Positions 44,201 through 51,916 are shown, counted from the first letter of the stretch. The stretch is DNA of 64,000 nt from Paludisphaera mucosa (GCF_029589435.1 NZ_JARRAG010000002.1:744001-808000); one strand, 5' to 3'. Notes: a model not told the origin generated them from the letters alone. Numbers and translations: made by a program.

Positions 44201-44391
44201 TCGTCCTTGATCGCCGCCGAACGCAGGTCCCACTCGACGAGGTCGAACGGGCTGACCCCTTCCGTGCTGAAGACGCGCGGCACCGCCATCCCCGAGCGAC
44301 CCTTGGCCTGATCCTTCGCCTTCGCCGTCGATCCCTCGGGCTGTTGCTGTTCCACGGAGGTCGTCCCCTCCCGCCTTCCTGCATTCGCCAT
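41284..44391 (-). CDS. nrdJ: Vitamin B12-dependent ribonucleotide reductase (class II)
   Basis: 1035-aa cytoplasmic enzyme that converts ribonucleotides to deoxyribonucleotides with adenosylcobalamin. Visible are the N-terminal LCLNQYGSFNSPVWFNVGL, SSACFIQSVSDDMDGI with an active-site Cys, GSGTGTDLSTLRSS, NPCSEYMF with the finger-loop cysteine and glutamate, and PTGTIAFMMDCDTTGIEPD. An Ala-rich linker (AAADKAASEAAAAAVAAVAAAVE, about residues 745-775) separates the barrel from a C-terminal domain. The end is a zinc/redox tail (CDNCG, CGTCYRCFNCGNSMGC). A strong promoter and a small palindrome lie upstream and a hairpin terminator downstream, so it is monocistronic. No class I genes are visible. 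Confidence 0.97.
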   Translation of the reverse strand: MANAGRREGTTSVEQQQPEGSTAKAKDQAKGRSGMAVPRVFSTEGVSPFDLVEWDLRSAAIKDERGKAIFEQLDCEIPKAWSQLATNVVVSKYFYGDVSGGNGSPAEGKREFSVRQLVDRVTRTIADWGREDGYFASVEDSERFYDELSALCLNQYGSFNSPVWFNVGLFHSYGIAGPANNWRWDEDTRTVVAASNAYETPQSSACFIQSVSDDMDGIMRLAHSEAMLFKFGSGTGTDLSTLRSSREKLAGGGKPSGPVSFMRVYDAVASVVKSGGKTRRAAKMQTLKIWHPDVLEFIECKINEEAKAQALIKQGYEANFNGEAYSSVLFQNANLSVRCSDAFLEAAEADGEWTTKAVLTGRPMDTYKAKMLLDRIAEGTWLCGDPGVQYEDTIQRWHTCPNTAPINSSNPCSEYMFVDDSACNLASLNLARFVSDDGSFDVERFRAAVRIFITAQEILVDHASYPTQKIAANSHKFRPLGLGFANLGSMLMSSGLPYDSDAGRSVAAAITAVMHGQAYLTSAEHAGRVGPFDGFAINREPMLKVMEMHRDAAYAIDASAPEAVRLAAHAIWDECLEVGRANGYRNSQVTVLAPTGTIAFMMDCDTTGIEPDIALVKYKQLAGGGMLKIVNRTVPAALRKLGYDEPEVRGILDYIDAKDTIEGAPGLKDEHLPVFDCAFAPPQGGRSIHYLGHLRMMSAVQPFLSGAISKTCNLPNEATVEDIRETYLEGWRLGLKALAIYRDGSKGSQPVSTKSETGAAADKAASEAAAAAVAAVAAAVEAAAQPAAVSVESLKPVQTPVTTTIVSKPRRERLPHTRRSITHKFDIQGHEGYINVGFYPDGRPGELFITMAKEGSTIGGLMDVLGTSISIGLQYGVPLEVFVNKFAHSRFEPAGFTKNPDIPIAKSIADYIFRWLGMEFIEGYREANSPNRGAEEPAPKASAELTATPVLKVNGHRSATIADLEHAEAVLGTAPPKQPSSQPQAIEPTAALHVQDRQFASFQSDAPACDNCGALTVRCGTCYRCFNCGNSMGCS

Positions 44392-44430
44392 CGGCTCGCA
44401 CTCCCCCTGGGACGTCGGGCCCAGGATCGA

Positions 44431-44445
44431 TCAGGTGCGACCTGA
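44431..44445. promoter_or_regulatory. Perfect palindrome at the nrdJ transcription start
   Basis: TCAGGT-GCG-ACCTGA, immediately downstream of the predicted start site. It may be an operator or a 5' leader hairpin. It does not match the NrdR box. Confidence 0.4.
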
Positions 44446-44452
44446 GCGCACC

Positions 44453-44481
44453 ATTTTAATCGATCGCTGTCCACCAGTCCA
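44453..44481 (-). promoter_or_regulatory. nrdJ promoter
   Basis: Minus strand TGGACT (44481-44476), 17-bp spacer, TAAAAT (44458-44453); four and five of six consensus bases. Leader about 55 nt. Confidence 0.6.
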
Positions 44482-44718
44482 GATGTACATTCCGGCCGCC
44501 ATTACGTCGGTTCCCGAGATACACGAACTTGAGTCGCGCCTCGATGATGTCGAAGCGATCCCGACGAATCGGCCTGGGCCGGCGCGGCGGGATGGTCGCG
44601 AAGAAACGGGATGCGGGTGCTCCCGAGAAATGGCTTCCTCGACGATTTCCTCACGGCGGCGGTTCTCTGCGCTCACGACTCGGCTTCTAGAATGCCCGCG
44701 CCCCGGGGGGTGGGCGCG

Positions 44719-44754
44719 AAAAAAAACGCCCTCGCTCGGCGGGTGCGCCGGGCG
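44719..44754 (-). terminator. Intrinsic terminator of rplU
   Basis: On the minus strand CGCCC (with an inner GGCG/CGCC stem) pairs with GGGCG and is followed directly by eight T. It lies about 50 nt after the rplU stop. Confidence 0.8.
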
Positions 44755-44802
44755 CGGGCGGAAGATGTAGAAAAGGTGTCGAATCAGGAAACGAGCCGTC
44801 GC

Positions 44803-45120
44803 TCAGGAAGCGGTCGCGAAGCTCGTGATCTGGACCGTCGTATAGTACTGACGGTGGCCGCGGCGACGACGCATGTTCTTGCGGCGGCGGAACTTCTGGA
44901 TGATGATCTTCTTGGCGCGGAAGTGGCTGGCGATCTTCGCGTTGACGCTGGCCCCTTCGATGGTGGGGGCCCCGAAGGTCGGCTCGCCGTCGCCGGCGAA
45001 CAGCAGGACCTTGCTGAAAACGACGTCGGTGCCGGCCGGACCCTGGCGGCGGTCCACCTGGATGAAGTCGCCTTCCTGAACGCGATACTGGTGGGAACCG
45101 TCTTCAAAAACAGCGTACAT
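44803..45120 (-). CDS. rplU: 50S ribosomal protein L21
   Basis: 105 aa, the normal L21 length. MYAVFEDGSHQYRVQEGDFIQVDR at the start and KIIIQKFRRRKNMRRRRGHRQYYTTVQITSF at the end are the classic L21 beta-barrel and its rRNA-binding basic region. The protein binds 23S rRNA in the large subunit. In most bacteria rpmA (L27) follows directly; here a terminator follows and no L27 is within the window. A promoter 150 bp upstream leaves a long 5' leader. Confidence 0.97.
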   Translation of the reverse strand: MYAVFEDGSHQYRVQEGDFIQVDRRQGPAGTDVVFSKVLLFAGDGEPTFGAPTIEGASVNAKIASHFRAKKIIIQKFRRRKNMRRRRGHRQYYTTVQITSFATAS

Positions 45121-45271
45121 GGTCTTTCCGAAGCTCCTGAGCGGACGACGGCCCGCGCTCTGCGAGTACGGGACTCGGGATCGCCCGCCCCCCGACCTCT
45201 CTCGTCACTCTTGTTCTGACGGTGGTTCGCCTTCGCCGCGCGGAATCCCCTCCGCGCGAGAAGAAAACGCA

Positions 45272-45301
45272 AGCATAGCGTACCGGGCGGCCGGCGATCA
45301 A
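45272..45301 (-). promoter_or_regulatory. Probable rplU promoter
   Basis: Minus strand TTGATC (45301-45296), 18-bp spacer, TATGCT (45277-45272). Four of six consensus bases in each hexamer. The leader would be about 145 nt, long enough for regulation. Confidence 0.5.
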
Positions 45302-45351
45302 GAGGCATCGACGCGGCCGGTCGCGAAAGATCGCCGGCGAGGAGGCCCGCC

Positions 45352-46203
45352 CTACCGACGCGCCGCCACGACCCGGAACCCGATGTGGTCGTACCGCCGT
45401 TCCGGCTCGAACCGCAGGCGGAAGGCCGAGCGGCACGGCCAGCCGTCGTCGGTCCAGACGCCGCCCCGCCGGACGCGCGAACTCGCCGGCGCCGAAGACA
45501 GGTCGGGGTCGTCGCCGCCCGGCAGCTTCGGGTGGTACCAGTCGCGGCACCACTCGAAGGTATTGCCGTGCATGTCGTGGATCCCCCAGGAGTTGGCCGG
45601 ATAGCGGCCGACCTCGGAGGCCCGCCCTAGCGAGGGGCCGTCGTCGGCCGCTCCGTTGTAGGGCCGGCCCTGGAAGTTCGCCTGGGCCCGCCCGAGCGAG
45701 TCGCCGAACGCGGTGGCGGTGGTCGTCCCGGCGCGGCAGGCGTACTCCCACTGGGCCTCGGTCGGCAGGCGGAATTCCCAGCCGGCGGGCAATTCTTCCG
45801 TCGCCGTCGCCTTCAGGGTCAGCCGGCGGCAGAAATCCTCGGCCTCGGCGAAGTTGACGTTCCCGACCGGGTAGGCGTCCCCCCCGGGCAGCTCCGCCGT
45901 GAGCGGGCCCGGCAGGTCGCCGACCACCCGCTTCCAGTCGCCCTGCGTCGCCTCGTACTTGCCGATCCAGAACCCCCTGGCGAGCCGGACCTCGACCCGA
46001 TCCTCGCCGGGCCGGCGCTCGGGCTCGTCGGGCGGGCTGCCCATGAGGAACCGCCCGGGCGGACACCAGCACAGCGCGACGCCCGCGACGCGGCGTTCCT
46101 CGCCGGCCCGGACGCCGGCGAACGCGTCGTCCTGGGCCGCGGCCGGGCGAACGAGGCCGAGGGCCAGGGACGCGAGCGCGAGGCGGGCTTGTCGAGTCGT
46201 CAT
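45352..46203 (-). CDS. SUMF1/FGE-domain protein, exported
   Basis: 283 aa from ATG 46203, with GAGGGAG upstream and a signal peptide (RQARLALASLALGLVRPAAAQ). The formylglycine-generating-enzyme-like fold is clear: PPGRFLMGSPPDEPERRPGEDRVEVRLARGFWIGKYEATQGDWKRV, AEDFCRRLT, FRLPTEAQWEYACRAGTTTATAFGD, NSWGIHDMHGNTFEWCRDWY, RRGGVWTDDGWPCRSAFR and GFRVV. True FGE uses two cysteines near the C-terminus; here only one is present (WPCRSAFR), so sulfatase activation is doubtful. Planctomycetes use such domains widely in surface and regulatory proteins. Confidence 0.9.
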   Translation of the reverse strand: MTTRQARLALASLALGLVRPAAAQDDAFAGVRAGEERRVAGVALCWCPPGRFLMGSPPDEPERRPGEDRVEVRLARGFWIGKYEATQGDWKRVVGDLPGPLTAELPGGDAYPVGNVNFAEAEDFCRRLTLKATATEELPAGWEFRLPTEAQWEYACRAGTTTATAFGDSLGRAQANFQGRPYNGAADDGPSLGRASEVGRYPANSWGIHDMHGNTFEWCRDWYHPKLPGGDDPDLSSAPASSRVRRGGVWTDDGWPCRSAFRLRFEPERRYDHIGFRVVAARR

Positions 46204-46429
46204 GGGGCGTCTCCCTCGGGGCCTCCCTCTCAGCAGAGCCTCGCGGCGACGAACGAGCAAGTCCGTCCCGCCCCCGGGCGAGGATCGCGGCCGTACGGCG
46301 CGCCGTTTTCAAGCCGATCCTTCCCGACCGGTCTCACGGCGCGTTCGGCGGCGGCCTCGTCCGTCGCGGCCGCTCGGGGCGATTCCCGGTCGAAGGGGGC
46401 GGGGCCCGTCGCTGGGTCCCGAGCGTGCG

Positions 46430-47593
46430 ATGAGCGAGACGAAACGGCCGTTGATCGTCGGCGCCGGGCCGGTGGGCCTGGGTGCGGCGCTGTTCCTGGC
46501 GCGGCAGGGCGTGACCGCTCGGGTCGTGGACCAGCGCGCCGAGCGGGCGCTGGAGTCGAAGGCGCTGGCGGTCAATCCGAGGACCCTCGAAATCCTGGAG
46601 CCTTCCGGCGTCACCCGGCGGATGCTGGAGCTGGGCCGGCGGATCCACGGGGCCCAGCTGCACCGGAAGGGCCGGGTGGTCGCGACGATCTCGTTCCCCG
46701 ACCTGCATCCCCGCTACCCGTTCATGCTCGCGCTCTCGCAGGCGACCACCGAGCGGCTGCTGGCCGAGGCCCTGACGGCGCTCGGCGGCCGGGTCGAGCG
46801 CGGGACGAAGCTGACGGCCTGCCGCTCCGCGGCCGAGGAGGTGGAGGCGGTGCTGGAGCCGGCGTCCGGCGGCACCCCGGAGGTCTTCGCCTGTTCGTGG
46901 CTCCTGGCGGCCGACGGCGCGCACAGCATCGCGCGGCGGCAGCTCGGGATCGCCTTCGACGGGTCCTCGTTCGCCGAGCCGTGGTACCTGGCCGACGCCC
47001 CCTTGCGGACGGACCTGGCGGACGACCGCGCCCACGTCGCGCTCGGCGCCGCCGGCGGGTTCCTCTTCCTGCTCCCGGTCGTCGACGATGCGCACGCCGT
47101 CGAGCCCGGCGGGCCGATCTGGCGGGTGCTGGGCAACCGCCCGGATCCGCTCTCGCGACTGGCCGAACTCGGGACCGAGGCGACGGGGCCCCCGGTCTGG
47201 GAGTCGAGCTTCCACATCGCGCACCGGATCGACGCGACCCTGGCGGCCGGCGGCGTCTACTTCGCCGGCGACGCCGCCCACGTCCACTCGCCCATGGGGG
47301 CCCGGGGCATGAACCTCGGGATCGAGGACGCCTGGGTCTTCTCCGAACTCGTCCGGACCGGCCGCCTCGCCGACTATGACGCCCTGCGGCGTCCGGTCGA
47401 CGCCCGCGTGGTGCGCCAGGTTGAGATCATGTCGCGCATGGTGGCGGCCGAATCGACCCCCGTCCGGCTGCTGCGGAACCTGCTGATCCCCGTGCTGACC
47501 CGGATCGGCCCCCTCCGCGACCGCATGGTCCGGACCCTCACCGGCCTCGATCACGAGCTTCCCCGCTTCGACGGCCCCGGCGCGAAGGCGTGA
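46430..47593 (+). CDS. FAD-dependent monooxygenase (PHBH/UbiH type)
   Basis: 387 aa, cytoplasmic. FAD-binding Rossmann motif LIVGAGPVGLGAALFLARQGVTARVVDQ at residues 8-36, an NTLE-like block (NPRTLEILEPSGVTRRMLELG), ALSQATTERLLAEAL, a DG motif in LLAADGAHSIARRQLG, and the second FAD motif YFAGDAAHVHSPMGARGMNLGIEDAWVFSELV (near 278-300). These define the group A flavin monooxygenases that hydroxylate aromatic or polyketide substrates with NAD(P)H. The substrate is not predictable. It is divergent from the SUMF1 gene. Confidence 0.9.
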   Translation: MSETKRPLIVGAGPVGLGAALFLARQGVTARVVDQRAERALESKALAVNPRTLEILEPSGVTRRMLELGRRIHGAQLHRKGRVVATISFPDLHPRYPFMLALSQATTERLLAEALTALGGRVERGTKLTACRSAAEEVEAVLEPASGGTPEVFACSWLLAADGAHSIARRQLGIAFDGSSFAEPWYLADAPLRTDLADDRAHVALGAAGGFLFLLPVVDDAHAVEPGGPIWRVLGNRPDPLSRLAELGTEATGPPVWESSFHIAHRIDATLAAGGVYFAGDAAHVHSPMGARGMNLGIEDAWVFSELVRTGRLADYDALRRPVDARVVRQVEIMSRMVAAESTPVRLLRNLLIPVLTRIGPLRDRMVRTLTGLDHELPRFDGPGAKA

Positions 47594-47731
47594 CGTCGCC
47601 TGTATCCCGACCGTCCGGACCTCGATAGCCTGACCTGGATCGAATCTCGGGAGAAATCCGGGGCCGATCGGGCGTTCCCTCGCATGGTAGGGACGAGGGC
47701 GTCGGGACATCCAGGTGCAGGCGGGCGGCTC

Positions 47732-49384
47732 ATGACGAGATCCACTTCATCGCCGGCGGGGCTTCGGGCCCTCTTCCACGGCGGGACCGCGACGGGAATG
47801 ACGGACGGCCAGTTGCTGGAACGGTTCCGGTCGCGCGACGGGTCTTCGGACCCGGCGGCGGCCGAAGCCGCCTTCGGCGCGCTGGTGGACCGTCACGCGG
47901 CGCTGGTCTGGGGGGTCTGCCGGCGGGGCCTGCGAGACCGAGCCGACGCGGAGGACGCGTTCCAGGCGACGTTCCTGGTCCTCGTCCGCAAGGCCGGGTC
48001 GGTGCGCGTCGACGAGCGAGGCTCCCTCGGGCGATGGCTTTACGGCGTCGCCCGGCGGGTCTCCGGCCGCCTTCGCCAGGAAGCGGCGCGGCGGCCCGCG
48101 GCGACCGTCGACCCGACGTCCGGCGACGATCCCGCGGTCGCCGCCGAGCGCCGGGAGGCCTGCGACGCGGTGGCCGCCGAGCTGGATCAGCTCCCCGCGA
48201 AGTACCGACGCCCGATCGAATTGTGCCACTTCGAGGGCCTGACGTACGAGCAGGCGGGCCGCTCCCTGGGCTGGCCGACCGCGACGCTCAAGAGCCGCCT
48301 CGCCCGGGGCCGGCTCCGCCTCAGGGGCCGCCTCGCCCGCCGCGGGCTGGCGCCGCTGTCGGCGATCGCCGCGGCCCATCTCGCCCGGGAATGCCGCGCC
48401 GGCGTCCCTCGGGTCTTCATCCCCCCCACCATCCGGGCCGGCGCGATCGCCTCGGGGGTCGTCCCCGCGGCCGTCGCCCGGCTCGCCGAAGGAGCGATTC
48501 GAACCATGATGTGGGACAAGTTGAAGCCCCTCGCCCTGATCCTCGTCGCCGGTGCCGGCGCGGCCGTGGTGGCCGTCGCAGGCCCGCTCCAGGAGGGCTC
48601 ACCCCGATCCGAGCATGCGGCGATCGCCGCGAAGGCCGAGGACGCGCCCGACCCGCGATTCACGAGGAAGCTCGCCGACGGGACGGTCGTGCAAGTCGTG
48701 GCGGTCTCGACCTATCCTTCGGGCCCCGACACCTGGTGGCGGCCGGACGGGACGCCGTTGAAAACGGCCCCGTGCGAGCCGATGGCGGCGGCGGGAGAGG
48801 CCGCGCCCGTCGACTCGGCCGAGAGGACCAACGAAGGACGTCGCGAGATCCTCCTCAAGGTCGTCGATCGCCCATCCGACGGCGAGGACCTCCTGATGTA
48901 TCTTGCGAACAGCTCCACCCTGGGATGGCGGGTCGAGCGTCAGGGCAAGGTCGTTCCCGAGCTGAAGCGGCTCATCCAGTGGTTTCCGGAGGTCCCCGCC
49001 GTCGTCCCCGTGAGATTCCGGGAGACGCGAGGGCCCTGGAAGACGCTCCGGAAGTGGGGGATGCAAGGGACCATCGCCGGCCAGGAGGGCCACACCGTGA
49101 TCGCCAGCGACGCCATCGCGACGAGGGCCGGGACCGCGGCCTCGATCACCCACGATTTCTCGTTCGAGATCCCCATCCGGCTCATCGCCGTCGATCAGGA
49201 CGGCCTTTCCCATCCGGGAATCCTTTTCGGAGGAGGGTACGCCAGGAATTTCGCCCAGCTCTCCTGGGAATTCGCGGTCCCTATCGAGAACGTCGAGGCG
49301 TTCCACTTCCAGACCCGCCCGTTCGAAGTCGCCACGATCCCCGGCGTCGCCCTGCATCCCCGCAAGCCGGCCGATTCGCGTTGA
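47732..49384 (+). CDS. ECF sigma factor fused to a membrane anchor and extracytoplasmic domain
   Basis: 550 aa from ATG 47732; an ATG 16 codons upstream is also in frame. Residues 20-105 are sigma region 2 (MTDGQLLERFRSRDG, then AAFGALVDRHAALVWGVCRRGLRDRADAEDAFQATFLVLVRKAGSVR). Region 4 follows (AELDQLPAKYRRPIELCHFEGLTYEQAGRSLGWPTATLKSRLARGRLRLRGRL, to about 200). A membrane helix (LKPLALILVAGAGAAVVAVAGPL, about 263-285) is followed by 260 extracytoplasmic residues of unknown fold (TRKLADGTVVQVVAVSTYPSGPDTWWRPDGTPL, later ITHDFSFEIPIRLIAVDQDG). The fusion puts sensor and promoter recognition in one chain. Confidence 0.88.
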   Translation: MTRSTSSPAGLRALFHGGTATGMTDGQLLERFRSRDGSSDPAAAEAAFGALVDRHAALVWGVCRRGLRDRADAEDAFQATFLVLVRKAGSVRVDERGSLGRWLYGVARRVSGRLRQEAARRPAATVDPTSGDDPAVAAERREACDAVAAELDQLPAKYRRPIELCHFEGLTYEQAGRSLGWPTATLKSRLARGRLRLRGRLARRGLAPLSAIAAAHLARECRAGVPRVFIPPTIRAGAIASGVVPAAVARLAEGAIRTMMWDKLKPLALILVAGAGAAVVAVAGPLQEGSPRSEHAAIAAKAEDAPDPRFTRKLADGTVVQVVAVSTYPSGPDTWWRPDGTPLKTAPCEPMAAAGEAAPVDSAERTNEGRREILLKVVDRPSDGEDLLMYLANSSTLGWRVERQGKVVPELKRLIQWFPEVPAVVPVRFRETRGPWKTLRKWGMQGTIAGQEGHTVIASDAIATRAGTAASITHDFSFEIPIRLIAVDQDGLSHPGILFGGGYARNFAQLSWEFAVPIENVEAFHFQTRPFEVATIPGVALHPRKPADSR

Positions 49385-49873
49385 CCGTTTCGCCCGCCTG
49401 GGATACCAAGCCGGATGAGGGCCGCCTGGGGGTTCGAAATCCCAACGCGGGCTCGGAGGCGGGTTCTCGTTGTTCCGAGGCGGACCGTCCGCGATCGGCG
49501 ATCGTGGACCATTGTCTCGAAATGAGGGGCTGCATCGGGAAGCCTGAATGGGGGGCGACGGACGGCTGTTTTCCTATTCGAAATCGCACTAACGAACCCA
49601 ATTTTTCGAGCCGCGATCAAATTTTAAATTCCTTTCAGCGATGGCTTTACGTCGAGACTCGCCGCAATTGTTGCGCAGACGACGGACCCAAACGGACCCG
49701 ATGGGCCGCGGCCTCGCAGAATCCGTCGGTCGAGACGCTGCGGGCCTCGGATTTCGGGGCCGGCGCGGCGTCGTGAAAAGGGGAGGGTCGGCGTCGGGTG
49801 GGGAGCCCCTCATCCGGCCTTTCACCTTCTCCCACGAGGGGAGAAGGACGTTCGACGTCAGAGGAGGTTTGCC
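49385..49873. other. 489-bp intergenic region
   Basis: No credible gene. It has an AT-rich patch at about 49567-49645 (CGAACCCAATTTTTCG, then CAAATTTTAAATTCC) that stands out against the genome, and a unit of the palindromic repeat at 49806-49850. The sequence GGTTCGAAATCC near 49432 resembles a tRNA T-loop, but no cloverleaf can be built. Confidence 0.5.
49806..49850. repeat. Single unit of the composite palindromic repeat
   Basis: CCCCTCATCCGGCCTTTCA followed by the hairpin CCTTCTCCC-ACGA-GGGGAGAAGG. Its upstream flank (GGCGTCGG, then GGAGCCCCTCATCCGG) matches copy 1 at about 7218-7248, so copies 1 and this one form a subgroup. It ends about 24 bp before the next start codon. Confidence 0.75.
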
Positions 49874-50962
49874 TTGATCCTCGCACATCTCCTCGTCCTT
49901 GCGGTGCTGGGGCAGTCGGACGCGGTCGAGGCCCGGGTTACGGCCGAGCGGCTGGAGGTCCTCGACGAGGCCGGGGAATCGGGGTACGTCGTGGCCGCCC
50001 TGAAGCGGGGCGACGCCGTGCGGGTGCGGCCGTCGGAGAACCCCCGGCACGGCTGGCTGGCGATCGAGCCGCCGGCCTCGGTCCTCTGCTGGGTCGAGGA
50101 GTCGGCCTTGAAGATGGCCGAGGGCGAGGACGGGTCCGTCCCGCGCATCGCCAAGGTCCGGTCGACCACGGCCGTCCGGTCGGGGAACCCGCGGGCGAAG
50201 CTGCCGGGGCCGCCTCGGGGTTCGCTGAAGCCCGGCGACCGCGTGCGGCTGGCGGACCGCCCGGCGCTGGAGTCGGGGAGCAAGTCCCCGCAGCGCTGGC
50301 GGGCGATCGCGCCGCCGCCGGGCCGGGCGTTCTTCGTCGCGGCCGACGGCGTCGCCTGGGACGCGGCGACCTCCCCCCCTTCCCCGCCGGCCGAGGTCCA
50401 GACGTCGTTCACGACGGCCGGCGACGACCCCGAGCTGAGGCGGGCCGACGGCATGCTGCTGGCCGAGACCACCGGGCAGCCGGTCGAGAAGTGGCGGCTG
50501 GGGGCGATCCGCGAGGCCTACGAGGCCCGGATGAAGCAGGCCGACGGCGACCCCGAGAAGCGGCGGACGCTCGAAGCCCGGCTGGCGCAGGTCGCGCGCT
50601 ACGAGCGGGCGTCGAAGGCCGCGCAGGGGTTCGTCGAGGCGGCCTCGCGCACCCGCGAGCTGGACTCGGACTTCGCCAGGATCGAGCGCAAGCTGGCCGA
50701 CGCCGAGCGCGAGCGGAGCCGGGCGTACGACGCCGTGGGCTTCATCCAGCCCTCGGCGAAGATGCTCGACGGCCGCAAGCTGTTCGCCCTGATCGGCCGC
50801 GAGGGGACCGTGGTCGCCTACCTCGACGTCCCCGCCGGCCTCGACCCCCAGCCGCTCACCGCCCGCCGCGTCGGCGTCCGCGGCCAGTCGCGCTACAACG
50901 CCGAGCTGAAGGCCCGGCTCATCGCCGTCCGCGACCTGGTCAACCTCGAGCCGAAGGGTTGA
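49874..50962 (+). CDS. Secreted SH3-like protein of unknown function
   Basis: 362 aa with a TTG start, preceded by the near-perfect ribosome binding site AGAGGAGG. A short signal peptide (ILAHLLVLAVLGQSDA) is followed by two SH3b-like repeats: VTAERLEVLDEAGESGYVVAALKRGDAVRVRPS and VRSTTAVRSGNPRAKLPGPPRGSLKPGDRVRLAD. A charged coiled-coil-like helix comes next (RARLAQVARYERASKAAQGF, DSDFARIERKLADAERERSRAYD, about 225-285), then a small beta part (MLDGRKLFALIGREGTVVAYLDVPAG). Bacterial SH3 domains usually bind peptidoglycan or peptides. The 3' end overlaps the convergent dehydrogenase by 23 bp. Confidence 0.8.
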   Translation: MILAHLLVLAVLGQSDAVEARVTAERLEVLDEAGESGYVVAALKRGDAVRVRPSENPRHGWLAIEPPASVLCWVEESALKMAEGEDGSVPRIAKVRSTTAVRSGNPRAKLPGPPRGSLKPGDRVRLADRPALESGSKSPQRWRAIAPPPGRAFFVAADGVAWDAATSPPSPPAEVQTSFTTAGDDPELRRADGMLLAETTGQPVEKWRLGAIREAYEARMKQADGDPEKRRTLEARLAQVARYERASKAAQGFVEAASRTRELDSDFARIERKLADAERERSRAYDAVGFIQPSAKMLDGRKLFALIGREGTVVAYLDVPAGLDPQPLTARRVGVRGQSRYNAELKARLIAVRDLVNLEPKG

Positions 50963-51875
50963 GCCCGGCGGCCTCGACGCGGTCGATGCCCGCGCGGATG
51001 GCGGCGGCGCTCTGGTGCAGCAGGGCCGTCTCGTCGTCGTCCAGGTCGATGGCCAGGATCCGCTCGACGCCTTGGCGGCCGACGACGCAGGGGAGGCTCA
51101 GGCAGACGTCGCCCAGCCCCTTGTAGCCGTCGACGAGCGTGCTGACGGGGAGGACCGTCCGGGCGTCGTCGGCGACGGCCTCGCAGATCGAGGTCGCGGC
51201 CAGGGCGACGGCGTAGTTCGTGTAGCCCTTGGAGCGGGCGACCAGGTGCCCCCCCTGCCGGGCCTCCTCGGCGAAGGCCCGGACCGTTGAGTCGCGGGGC
51301 TCGAACCGCACGCCCCCGGCGCTGGCGACCGAGAGCGCCGGGAACTGGGTCTCGCCGTGCTCGCCGAGGATGTAGGCGCGGACGTCCTGGGCGTTGATGC
51401 CCGTCTCGCGGCTCAGCAGGCTGCGGAACCGCATGGTGTCGAGCAGGGTGCCCGTCCCCAGCACCCGGCCCGGCGGCAGTCCCGAGGCCTTCAAGGTCAC
51501 GTACGTGCAAACGTCGACCGGGTTGGTCATGACGAGGAAGACGGCCGACGGCGAGGCCTCGGCCAACGGCGGGACGATCTCGCGGAGGAGCCGCGCGTTG
51601 GCCTCGGCGTGCGCCGCCCGGCCGCCCGCGACGTCGTCCGCCGCCGCGCTGACGGCCAGGATCACGACGTCGCTGGCGGCGGTGTCGGCCGCGTCGCCGG
51701 CGACGACCCGCATCGGCCGCACCAGGGCCGAGGCGTGCAGCAGGTCGAACGCGTCGCCCACCGTCCGCTCCTTCGTCCGCCCCACCAGCACCAGCTCGTG
51801 CGGGATCCCCCGGGCCACCAGCGCGAAGGCCGTCGCCCCCCCCACGCGCCCCATGCCGACGACGCTGATCTTCAT
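50940..51875 (-). CDS. LDH/MDH-fold NAD-dependent dehydrogenase
   Basis: 311 aa, the usual length for L-lactate/malate dehydrogenases. ATG 51875 gives MKISVVGMGRVGGATAFALVARG with the NAD-binding GxGxxG. TNPVDVCTYVTLKASGLPPGRVLGTGTLLDTMRFRSLL contains the substrate Arg (Arg171 equivalent), and the catalytic His is in YILGEHGETQFPALSV. The mobile specificity loop is aberrant: SAAADDVAGGRAAHAEAN replaces the VPQKPGETRLQLLGRN of LDH, so position 102 (Gln in LDH, Arg in MDH) is Asp. The substrate is probably a different 2-hydroxy/2-keto acid. Confidence 0.88.
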   Translation of the reverse strand: MKISVVGMGRVGGATAFALVARGIPHELVLVGRTKERTVGDAFDLLHASALVRPMRVVAGDAADTAASDVVILAVSAAADDVAGGRAAHAEANARLLREIVPPLAEASPSAVFLVMTNPVDVCTYVTLKASGLPPGRVLGTGTLLDTMRFRSLLSRETGINAQDVRAYILGEHGETQFPALSVASAGGVRFEPRDSTVRAFAEEARQGGHLVARSKGYTNYAVALAATSICEAVADDARTVLPVSTLVDGYKGLGDVCLSLPCVVGRQGVERILAIDLDDDETALLHQSAAAIRAGIDRVEAAGLNPSARG

Positions 51876-51916
51876 GGGCGGTGGAGAACTCCCGGAAACG
51901 AGCCGAGGATGATCGT

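Larger units (their letters stand above)
44392..44802. other. 411-bp intergenic region between nrdJ and rplU
   Basis: Holds the rplU terminator (44719-44754), the nrdJ promoter (44453-44481) and a palindrome at 44431-44445. I looked for rpmA (L27), which usually follows rplU, and do not find it. Nothing resembling a cobalamin riboswitch is apparent. Confidence 0.6.

Noticed and set aside
44392-44560. Cobalamin riboswitch upstream of the B12-dependent reductase.
   Set aside because: No B12-box-like sequence, and the predicted leader is only about 55 nt.
44431-44676. Open frame of 81 codons downstream of rplU as rpmA (L27).
   Set aside because: It shows none of the L27 features (GGSTRNGRDS-type N-terminus) and overlaps the nrdJ promoter.
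45352-46203. A true formylglycine-generating enzyme activating sulfatases.
   Set aside because: Only one of the two catalytic cysteines is visible and no sulfatase gene is nearby, so only the SUMF1 fold is claimed.
49425-49450. tRNA-like T-loop (GGTTCGAAATCC).
   Set aside because: One base too long for a T-loop, and no acceptor, D or anticodon stems can be formed around it.
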